From contig QENA01000002.1 of the NCBI GenBank assembly GCA_003331045.1, positions 1 through 62,076 of the forward strand: DNA of 62,076 nt, written 5' to 3'. The notes under the pieces were generated by a model. The model did not search any database and was not told the origin of the DNA. It saw nothing but the letters and a program-made list of their open reading frames with translations. Positions 54,962-62,076 of this stretch are shown one piece after another (within the stretch, counting starts at the first letter, position 1; each line of letters begins with the position of its first letter). This DNA is from Candidatus Tokpelaia sp. JSC189 (GTDB lineage: Bacteria > Pseudomonadota > Alphaproteobacteria > Rhizobiales > Rhizobiaceae). The translations under genes were made by a program, and so were the position numbers.

Positions 54962-55975
54962 TTGGTTGCAGCAACCAAACGGGATAAGAAAAATATACAG
55001 GCGTCTATTCAACCATTAGTCGAATTGACACGTCATGACATGCTGGCTGTCAACCAGTTGATCCTTGCAAAATCCGGTTCAGATGTTGAAATGATTCCGG
55101 AAGTAGCCAATCATCTGATATCCTCAGGAGGCAAACGCCTGCGCCCGATGATAACACTAGCCGCAGCCAGAATGTTTGGCTATGATGGTGCCCATCACAT
55201 CACACTAGCCATGGCGGTTGAATTTATGCACACAGCTACGCTGTTACATGATGATGTGGTGGATGAAGGCGGATTGCGCCGTGGGAAGTCCACGGCACGT
55301 ATGATATGGGGTAATCAGGCGAGTGTGCTTGTCGGGGATTTTCTTCTGGGACAGGCTTTCAAAATGATAGTAGGGATTGGTTCTTTGAACTGTCTTGGTG
55401 TTCTTTCAAATGCTGCTGCGATTATTGCTGAGGGAGAAGTGATGCAGCTTGCCGTAGCAAAGCGTATGGAAACCAGTGAGAAGGAGTATCTTACCGTTAT
55501 TAATGCCAAGACAGCAGCTCTTTTTTCAGCTGCAGCTGAAGTCGGACCTATTATTGCCGGCCGAGATGACACAACCCGTTCTGCTCTTGCTAACTATGGA
55601 ACCAGTTTGGGGCTTGCCTTTCAGCTAGCCGATGACGCGCTGGATTATAGCGGCAGCTCAGACAATCTGGGAAAGAACACTGGTAATGATTTCCGGGAAG
55701 GCAAAATCACCATGCCGGTTATTCTCAGCTATGCTCGCGGCTCTCAGGATGAGCGACTTTTCTGGAAAAAAGCCATGGAAGAGGGCGAACATAATGATGC
55801 AGCACTGGAAACAGCCCTTATGCTCATGAAAAAACACCGGAGCCTTGATGATACGATCAGACAAGCGCGTCATTTTGGTGAACAGGCACATCGGGCCTTA
55901 TTACCACTTGAAGCAAGCCAGCAAAAAGATGCTCTAATCGAGACAGTTGACTTCTGTATCAGTCGTATAAGCTGA
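54962..55975 (+). CDS. ispB: Long-chain polyprenyl diphosphate synthase
   Basis: Makes the ubiquinone side chain (octaprenyl or decaprenyl diphosphate) from IPP. The 337-residue protein has the first Asp motif LLHDDVVDEGGLRRGK and the second FQLADDALDYSG, plus GGKRLRPMITLAAARM. Start is TTG at 54962 with AGGAG nine bases upstream; no ATG fits. The chain length cannot be read safely, though alphaproteobacteria usually make Q10. A TPR protein gene follows, as in relatives. Confidence 0.93.
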   Translation: MVAATKRDKKNIQASIQPLVELTRHDMLAVNQLILAKSGSDVEMIPEVANHLISSGGKRLRPMITLAAARMFGYDGAHHITLAMAVEFMHTATLLHDDVVDEGGLRRGKSTARMIWGNQASVLVGDFLLGQAFKMIVGIGSLNCLGVLSNAAAIIAEGEVMQLAVAKRMETSEKEYLTVINAKTAALFSAAAEVGPIIAGRDDTTRSALANYGTSLGLAFQLADDALDYSGSSDNLGKNTGNDFREGKITMPVILSYARGSQDERLFWKKAMEEGEHNDAALETALMLMKKHRSLDDTIRQARHFGEQAHRALLPLEASQQKDALIETVDFCISRIS

Positions 55976-56135
55976 GCTTATTGCGTATCTGCCACAATAA
56001 ATCATGGGAAAGAGGTGATCAGAAAGATACATTACTTTCAATTTTCCGAACTTTATGATATCATATGAAATGTTTTTCACCATTTTCCGGAAAAGTTAGA
56101 ATTATCTGTAAATATTAAAACGGGAATAAAATCCT

Positions 56136-57878
56136 ATGGACTGCAAAATGCTTTTTCGCCTTTGCTCTCTTCTGATGGCGGCAACGCTGCTTGCTTCTTC
56201 GGATGCTTGGACGAATTCTCCCAGATTTTCTCCGGCAGATTCTTTTTCGGGTGCCTATCTGGCCGGCTATGTTGCAAGTGAAGATAACAATATTGACATT
56301 GCTATTGATTATTTTCGCCAAGCGCTCTCCTATGATCCCGGCAATACACTGATTGAACAGAAGCTGATGCTCAACCTGTTGGCAACAGGCAAGTTCAAAA
56401 AAGCGGTCAAGTTGGCTGCCTCACTGCGCAGCAATAATGATATCGGGTGGATTGCACGTTTGGCACTTGCAGCTGACTCATTCAACAGACAGCGTTTCAC
56501 ACAGGCCAAGGCTGATATACAATATACAGATCCTGATGTTATGGACCAGCTTATCAGCACACTTTTATCGGCTTGGGCAAATTATGGCAGTGGTAACCGC
56601 CAAGATGCATTAAGACAGCTTAAAGAGTTTAAAGGCCCAAGCTGGTATGAATTGTTCCGTAATTACCATCTAGCTCTCATGTACGATCTTAACGGCCAGA
56701 AAAAGGCAGCAAATGAAGCATTCCAGCAGTCAATCAAGGATCAAAAGGGCAAAGCAATAGCCCCTGATACCTATGAGCGGATCATTATGGCCTATACATC
56801 TTTCAAATTGCGCAATAATGAACAGGAGGAAGCAATCAATCTTCTGAAAGACGCAGAAACTCTCCTTTCAGACCGTAATGCCCTGCGCAATTTCCGAGAA
56901 CAGATTGAACGAGGCAAAAAGCCGAACCGCCTTATACCAAAAGTTGTGGCAGGAGCAGCAGAAGCAATCTACAATGTCGGAACTTTTATCAACCGTGCTG
57001 GCGGCGAGGCTTATGCAGGTATTTACCTGAATATCGCACTTGCCATGCGGCCCGATAATAATGCAACGCTTTTCCAGCTTGCCGAATTGGCCATTAAATC
57101 GGGCCAACCAGACCAGGCAATCATTTTTTATCAGGATGTGGCAAGAAATTCGCCCTATTTCCGTGATGCAAGCTTGCGCCTTTCCCTAAATCTGGCTGAT
57201 TCTGGTAGAATTGACAAGGCAATCACCAATCTTAATCGACTTGTTGCTCTTTATCCAAAGGATAAACAGCTACTGGTTGTCCTTTCCGGCATTTACATAC
57301 AAAACTCACGCTATGAGGAAGCTATCAAGGTTCTTGATCATCACATGATTGACCAGCTCAACACAAACCAGAAGGACAGTTGGAGTCTTTTCTATCATCG
57401 TGGTGTTGCCTATGAGCGGCTAAAAGAATGGAACAAGGCAGAGCCTAATTTCCGCAAGGCACTGGAGTTTTATCCTGAACAACCAGAGGTGCTCAATTAT
57501 CTTGGCTATTCCCTGATCGACCGTAATATAAATCTTGACGAAGCCTTGGAAATGGTACTAAAGGCGAAAGAATCGCGCCCACAGGATGGTTATATCGTTG
57601 ATTCTCTTGGTTGGGCCTATTACAGGCTCGGACGTTATACGGATGCTGTCAAGGAGCTTGAAAAAGCGGTCAAAATGCGACCAGAAAATACTACTATCAA
57701 CGATCATCTAGGTGATGCCTACTGGCAGATAGGACGTAAGCTTGAAGCAACTTTTCAGTGGAAACACGCCCTTGCAGGCAATCCCGAGTCGGTGGAACGT
57801 ATCCATATCCAAAAAAAACTGCAGCATGGCCTGAAAGAAAAAGAAAATCCGACCGGGAATATCAGCCAAGGTGGTTGA
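56136..57878 (+). CDS. TPR-repeat protein, probably exported
   Basis: 580-residue protein with an N-terminal hydrophobic signal (FRLCSLLMAATLLASSDA) and many tetratricopeptide repeats, clearest at about residues 370-545 (HRGVAYERLKEWNKAEPNF, YLGYSLIDRNINLDEALEMV, SLGWAYYRLGRYTDAVKELE). The family is conserved in rhizobia between the polyprenyl synthase and glyQ. It is likely periplasmic or lipoprotein-like and acts as a protein interaction scaffold. An ATG at 56148 is an alternative start. Function unknown. Confidence 0.85.
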   Translation: MDCKMLFRLCSLLMAATLLASSDAWTNSPRFSPADSFSGAYLAGYVASEDNNIDIAIDYFRQALSYDPGNTLIEQKLMLNLLATGKFKKAVKLAASLRSNNDIGWIARLALAADSFNRQRFTQAKADIQYTDPDVMDQLISTLLSAWANYGSGNRQDALRQLKEFKGPSWYELFRNYHLALMYDLNGQKKAANEAFQQSIKDQKGKAIAPDTYERIIMAYTSFKLRNNEQEEAINLLKDAETLLSDRNALRNFREQIERGKKPNRLIPKVVAGAAEAIYNVGTFINRAGGEAYAGIYLNIALAMRPDNNATLFQLAELAIKSGQPDQAIIFYQDVARNSPYFRDASLRLSLNLADSGRIDKAITNLNRLVALYPKDKQLLVVLSGIYIQNSRYEEAIKVLDHHMIDQLNTNQKDSWSLFYHRGVAYERLKEWNKAEPNFRKALEFYPEQPEVLNYLGYSLIDRNINLDEALEMVLKAKESRPQDGYIVDSLGWAYYRLGRYTDAVKELEKAVKMRPENTTINDHLGDAYWQIGRKLEATFQWKHALAGNPESVERIHIQKKLQHGLKEKENPTGNISQGG

Positions 57879-57967
57879 CCTGCTTGCTTCAACAAAATAC
57901 ACGATAAAAATTCAAAAATCGGTTTGCCATTTGGCAACTTTCCGTTCACATGAAAGAGGGTTATCCT

Positions 57968-58915
57968 GTGAACCTGCCTGAGCATCTAGATCCCAGCCAT
58001 TCTTTTCAGGGGCTGATTCTGATCCTGCAAAACTACTGGGCCAAATATGGCTGCGCCATTCTTCAACCTTATGACATGGAGATGGGCGCCGGTACATTTC
58101 ACCCAGCAACAACCTTGCGCGCGCTTGGCCTCAAACCATGGAAAGCTGCTTATGTACAACCATCGCGGCGCCCTAGCGACGGACGGTATGGTGAGAATCC
58201 AAATCGACTTCAACACTATTACCAGTTTCAGGTTCTGCTCAAACCATCTCCACCAGATCTACAGAAACTGTATCTTGGTTCTTTGCAGGCAATCGGCCTC
58301 AATACCGACCTACATGACATACGCTTTGTTGAAGATGACTGGGAAAGCCCTACCCTGGGGGCATGGGGGCTGGGCTGGGAATGTTGGTGTGACGGTATGG
58401 AGATATCACAATTTACCTATTTTCAACAGGTTTGCGGCATTGAGTGTTCGCCCGTATCAGGTGAACTGACCTATGGGCTTGAGCGCATTGCCATGTATTT
58501 GCAGGGCGTTGACAGTATTTATGACCTTAATTTCAACGGACAAACAGGAAGAAACCGCATTAGCTATGGCGATATCTTCCGGCAGGCCGAGCAAGAATAC
58601 TCGCGCTTTAATTTTGAGTTTGCCGATACAGACCTTCTGTACCGCCATTTTATTGATGCAGAGCGCGAATGTGCGGCTATCCTTGCAGCAGGAGAACCTA
58701 AAGAACCGGGCGGCCTGCATCTATGTGTTCTGCCTGCCTATGACCAATGCATCAAAGCAAGCCATGTTTTCAACCTGTTGCAAGCACGCGGTGTCATATC
58801 GGCAACCGAACGGCAGCGTTATATCCTGCGTGTGCGCAATCTTGCTCGCCAGTGCGGCCGAGCATTTCTCCAGACAGAAGCGGGCGGTACCTATAATGCA
58901 GAAAGCGCACGCTGA
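57968..58915 (+). CDS. glyQ: Glycyl-tRNA synthetase alpha subunit
   Basis: Catalytic alpha subunit of the bacterial alpha2beta2 GlyRS. Class II motifs are in [40 protein letters not shown] and [20 protein letters not shown]. The start is set at GTG 57968 because GAGGG lies seven bases upstream. An in-frame ATG at 57950 has no ribosome binding site but is possible, giving 321 instead of 315 residues. The TGA stop overlaps the glyS ATG (TGATG). Intact. Confidence 0.95.
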   Translation: MNLPEHLDPSHSFQGLILILQNYWAKYGCAILQPYDMEMGAGTFHPATTLRALGLKPWKAAYVQPSRRPSDGRYGENPNRLQHYYQFQVLLKPSPPDLQKLYLGSLQAIGLNTDLHDIRFVEDDWESPTLGAWGLGWECWCDGMEISQFTYFQQVCGIECSPVSGELTYGLERIAMYLQGVDSIYDLNFNGQTGRNRISYGDIFRQAEQEYSRFNFEFADTDLLYRHFIDAERECAAILAAGEPKEPGGLHLCVLPAYDQCIKASHVFNLLQARGVISATERQRYILRVRNLARQCGRAFLQTEAGGTYNAESAR

Positions 58916-61206
58916 TGCCTGATCTCCTCCTTGAACTCTTTTCTGAAGAAATTCCAGCTCGCATACAGCGCAAGGCAGCAGGCGATCTTAAAAATCTTGT
59001 GACAAAAAAGCTCGTTGATGCTGGCTTGATCTATGAAGCCGCGCGTGAATATTGGACACCATGCCGCCTGACACTGGATATACGGGGACTTACCACAAAA
59101 TCCGGTGAAATCCAAAAAGAACGCAAAGGACCTTCTATCAATGCACCTAAAGCGGCCATTGATGGTTTTCTGCATGCTGCCAAGCTTGATGACATATCAA
59201 AAGCTGAAATTGCCACCGACCCCAAGAAAGGCGATTACTATATTATCAGAACAATCTGCCATGGGCGCAAGGCACAAGAAATCATTGCCGACGTGCTGCC
59301 AGATATCATTTACAATTTTCCTTGGCCTAAATCCATGCGCTGGGGAGTAACTTCGGCCAAACCCGGTGCATTACGATGGATCCGGCCACTGCATTCAATC
59401 CTGTGTCTGTTTTCAACGAATACCGAGTCTGAGATAATTGATTTTGAGATAGGTGACATCCGCTCCAGTAATGTAACCTATGGCCACCGCTTCATGAGCA
59501 GCTTCAAACCAATTGCTGTGCACCGGTTTAGCGATTATGCCATAAAACTGGAAAAGGCGAAAGTTATTCTTGATGCTAACCGCCGTAAGGAAATCATCCT
59601 TACGGATGCACGTAATCTAAGTTTTGCGCAAGGGCTTAATCTGGTCGAAGATGAAGACCTTGCCGAAGAAGTGGCAGGGCTTGTTGAATGGCCTGTTGTA
59701 CTGATGGGTGAGTTTGAGGAAAGGTTTCTGGTTATCCCACCGGAGATTATCCGTCTCACTATCCGCACCAACCAAAAATGTTTTGTCACTCGCAAGCCCA
59801 ATGAAAAAAATAATCTTTCTAATCATTTTATCCTGGTTTCTAATATTGAAGCAAAGGATGGCGGCAAGGAAGTTGCTGCCGGTAATGGCAAGATCGTGCG
59901 AGCGCGCATTGCTGATGCCCTGTACTTCTGGCGCACCGACCAAATGCCGCTGCCCGATCTAAATAGGCTTTCCGCCTCAGCTGAGAGATTCAAGCTTGAT
60001 CTGAAAAAACCTCTAGACCAGCGTATGGCACGACTTGACCATCTTCATGTAACATTTCATACTAAACTGGGGACGCAAGGAGCCCGTGTTACCCGCATCG
60101 CTGCTCTAGCTGCAAAAATTGCTCCGCTTGTCAGCATTAATGCCAAGCTTGTTCGCCGGGCAGCAGTATTAGCCAAAGCTGATCTTCAGACTGAAGTTGT
60201 CACTGAATTTCCAGAACTGCAGGGTATTATGGGACACAAATATGCTCTTCTACAGGGTGAGAGCAAAAATGTTTCTCAAGCAATTGAAGATCACTACAAG
60301 CCACAGGGCCCGACAGATGCCGTGCCACACGAGCCGATCTCGATCATAGTTGCGCTTGCTGATAAAATTGATACACTTGTTGGTTTCTGGTTAATCAATG
60401 AAAGGCCTACCAGTTCAAAGGATCCCTATGCATTGCGGCGGGCAGCGCTCGGTGTTATCCGCCTTGCGCTCGCGCAAGAATGGAATATCCATCTTATGCC
60501 GCTGCTCCAGGAAGCAGTACAGCTTCTGATCTGCCATCTTGTCGAGCATAATCTTGCGGCTTACGAACAGAGACTTTTATCGGATAATACCTCTGAACTC
60601 AATAGAGTACAGGATATCAGCAATGCAGTGTCTCTGCAGAAAAGAAAATATGAAAAAGAGCTGATTGCAAAAGCCAATCTAGTTCTGCAAGATCTACTTT
60701 GTTTCTTCCATGACCGTCTCAAAATCTATCTGCGGGAAGAGGGCACACCGTACGATGCAATTAATGCTGTTCTGACACCGCAGACTGATAATTTTCAGCA
60801 GATAGTGCGCCGTATCGAGGCACTAATTATCTTTATCAATACAGATAATGGGAAAAAGCTGCTTGGTTGTGCAAAACGCGCTGCCAACATTCTTGATGTG
60901 GAAACAAGAAAGAAAACAGTCATTGCTGAAATGGTGAAACCTACCCAGTTTTTGCGAAAAGAAGAAATTGTCTTATATAATGCTATTATCAAAGCAGAGA
61001 AAAAAATTGCCCCTATCCTCGCAGAAGGAGATTTTTCAGCAGCCCTCACTTCCCTCGCTTCCCTGAGAGAACCAGTTGATCTATTCTTTGAAAAGATTCA
61101 AATCAATGATAAAGATATAACAATAAGAGCCAACAGGCTAGCGCTTCTGGCACGCGTCCGTGCTCTCATGATACAGGTTGCAGATTTTTCAAAACTTGCC
61201 GGATAA
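58915..61206 (+). CDS. glyS: Glycyl-tRNA synthetase beta subunit
   Basis: tRNA-binding beta subunit of GlyRS, 763 residues. It begins [18 protein letters not shown] and has the [12 protein letters not shown] region, the HD-like segment [20 protein letters not shown] (conserved in GlyS), and [15 protein letters not shown]. The C-terminus is the anticodon-binding-like domain. Translation is coupled to glyQ by a one-base overlap. No frame problem. It is somewhat longer than E. coli GlyS, as usual in rhizobia. Confidence 0.95.
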   Translation: MPDLLLELFSEEIPARIQRKAAGDLKNLVTKKLVDAGLIYEAAREYWTPCRLTLDIRGLTTKSGEIQKERKGPSINAPKAAIDGFLHAAKLDDISKAEIATDPKKGDYYIIRTICHGRKAQEIIADVLPDIIYNFPWPKSMRWGVTSAKPGALRWIRPLHSILCLFSTNTESEIIDFEIGDIRSSNVTYGHRFMSSFKPIAVHRFSDYAIKLEKAKVILDANRRKEIILTDARNLSFAQGLNLVEDEDLAEEVAGLVEWPVVLMGEFEERFLVIPPEIIRLTIRTNQKCFVTRKPNEKNNLSNHFILVSNIEAKDGGKEVAAGNGKIVRARIADALYFWRTDQMPLPDLNRLSASAERFKLDLKKPLDQRMARLDHLHVTFHTKLGTQGARVTRIAALAAKIAPLVSINAKLVRRAAVLAKADLQTEVVTEFPELQGIMGHKYALLQGESKNVSQAIEDHYKPQGPTDAVPHEPISIIVALADKIDTLVGFWLINERPTSSKDPYALRRAALGVIRLALAQEWNIHLMPLLQEAVQLLICHLVEHNLAAYEQRLLSDNTSELNRVQDISNAVSLQKRKYEKELIAKANLVLQDLLCFFHDRLKIYLREEGTPYDAINAVLTPQTDNFQQIVRRIEALIIFINTDNGKKLLGCAKRAANILDVETRKKTVIAEMVKPTQFLRKEEIVLYNAIIKAEKKIAPILAEGDFSAALTSLASLREPVDLFFEKIQINDKDITIRANRLALLARVRALMIQVADFSKLAG

Positions 61207-61425
61207 TTATAAAAGACAGTACAATAACCGCTAGGATGCCGATACAAGAAATTTCTTGCGTCACTGTTTTAAACAAACTAGTCGCAATTTTGCAAATAGT
61301 CAGATTTCACTAGTAATGCCCATCACACATTATATACTGCCGAATACAAAGCAATGCAACTAAAACGAAAGGCCAAGGATATACCAAACAGAATAAAATA
61401 GCTGGAAAATCCACTAATAAAACTA
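61207..61425. other. Spacer between glyS and the amidohydrolase pseudogene
   Basis: About 220 AT-rich bases between convergent glyS and the broken amidohydrolase gene. No terminator hairpin or gene recognised. Confidence 0.45.
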
Positions 61426-61990
61426 TTAAAAAACCCGTGTGAATCGCACTTGCTCGCCAAAAGCTTCAGCTTTTTCATTAACGAGCGAAGTTTGACTGAA
61501 TCGGGAATGATATTGGATGCAGAGCCACCCTAAAACAACCCAACCGTGACAACTGTCGTGTCCAGCGGCGAGACATTGCGTGAAATAATTGTCTGCAATG
61601 CCATGACAATTGATGAGGCTGCAATAATTGAATCAGTTTCTTTTTCAGGAATTGCGCCATGTCCGCCACATCCTTCAATTATAATATAAGCAGTATCAGC
61701 AGAAGCCATAACTGGACCAAGCAAAAAATAAAATCTGCCAATAGGTATCTCAGGAAAATTATATAACCCGTAAACCGCATCACACGGGAATTTTTCAAAA
61801 GGCCATCCTTTATGATTGTTCTTTCCTCGCCAAAATCTTCTTCAGAAGGCTGGAAAATCACTGGATCACCTCGGCGGATTCTTGCTCTTGTAATATGGAA
61901 ACCAGCCAATCTTTGGTAGAAATATCACCTTCTATTCATCTGGATTGCGGAAATTGTCACACACCCCTTTCCCTTTGATACACACGCTCA
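61426..61990 (-). pseudogene. Broken M20 family amidohydrolase (HipO-like)
   Basis: Minus-strand remnant of an M20 metal-dependent amidohydrolase (hippurate or N-acyl amino acid hydrolase type). Recognisable pieces in changing frames are GDPVIFQPSEEDFGEERTII, the fragment CDAVYGLYNFPEIPIG, GPVMASADTAYIIIEGCGGH and SIVMALQTIISRNVSPLDTT. After VTVGLF comes TAG in place of the expected Gln, then GGSASNIIPDSVKL continues in frame. At least two frameshifts and one nonsense codon are present, and the N-terminal metal-binding part is missing or unrecognisable. The upper limit is uncertain beyond about 61915. Confidence 0.8.
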
Positions 61991-62076
61991 AGCTCTTTGA
62001 TTGATTGCTGCTAAAGTATGTCAAGAAGAAAACTTAACCATGCTAACTCACCGTTCTACGAACGCACCATGTTTGG

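Overview
The window looks like chromosome of an alphaproteobacterium of the Rhizobiales, closest in gene content and order to the Brucella/Bartonella side of the order. Evidence: the gene order ctaD-ctaB-coxF-ispH-thrB-rnhA, an Omp25/Omp31-type porin-like protein, a RibBA with a worn-out second domain, and the Sua5-FAD oxidase and IspB-TPR-GlyQ-GlyS neighbourhoods. Base composition is moderate to low in GC. Many spacers are long and several genes are visibly decaying, which suggests a host-associated lineage still losing genes. The genus is inference. I saw no rRNA, tRNA, insertion sequence, prophage or CRISPR.

Layout: (1) 0.26-2.9 kb, an EmrAB-type drug efflux pair. (2) 3.6-8.8 kb, minus-strand remnant of the aa3 oxidase operon (ctaD-like, ctaB, coxF) joined to ispH, thrB and rnhA. 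(3) 9.3-14.2 kb, mutS and NADP-type gdhA. (4) 14.4-24.3 kb, ilvD, a broken bluB, ileS, an outer membrane protein, rnd and an M20 peptidase. (5) 24.3-34.2 kb, a gene-poor stretch, an M29 aminopeptidase, then gshB-pstS-pstC-pstA-pstB-phoU on the minus strand. (6) 34.3-40.5 kb, moeB, a decayed stretch with a yejA-like remnant, kdsB-pheA and tldD. (7) 41.5-50.3 kb, dxs, dedA, xseB, ribBA, aroC, a frameshifted DUF1344 gene, an FAD-linked oxidase, sua5 and rnhB. (8) 50.4-62 kb, a broken radical SAM gene, ispE, an S49 peptidase, a tRNA methyltransferase, a polyprenyl diphosphate synthase, a TPR protein, glyQ-glyS and a broken M20 amidohydrolase.

Most intact genes are core metabolism: isoprenoid supply (dxs, ispE, ispH, polyprenyl synthase), amino acids (ilvD, thrB, pheA, aroC, gdhA), glutathione, riboflavin, phosphate uptake, translation and DNA repair. 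Broken or missing functions are more peripheral: the B12 lower ligand (bluB), peptide/microcin C uptake (yejA), a radical SAM protein, an amidohydrolase, the PhoR/PhoB genes that often flank pst, and most of the cytochrome aa3 operon.

The most striking object is the intact 527-codon ctaD-like gene. It aligns along its length with cytochrome c oxidase subunit I and keeps both low-spin heme histidines. The two adjacent CuB histidines are Gln-Asn, the heme a3 histidine is Asn, and the K-channel lysine is gone. It cannot be an ordinary oxygen-reducing subunit, so it is either a repurposed heme protein or an oxidase caught early in decay.
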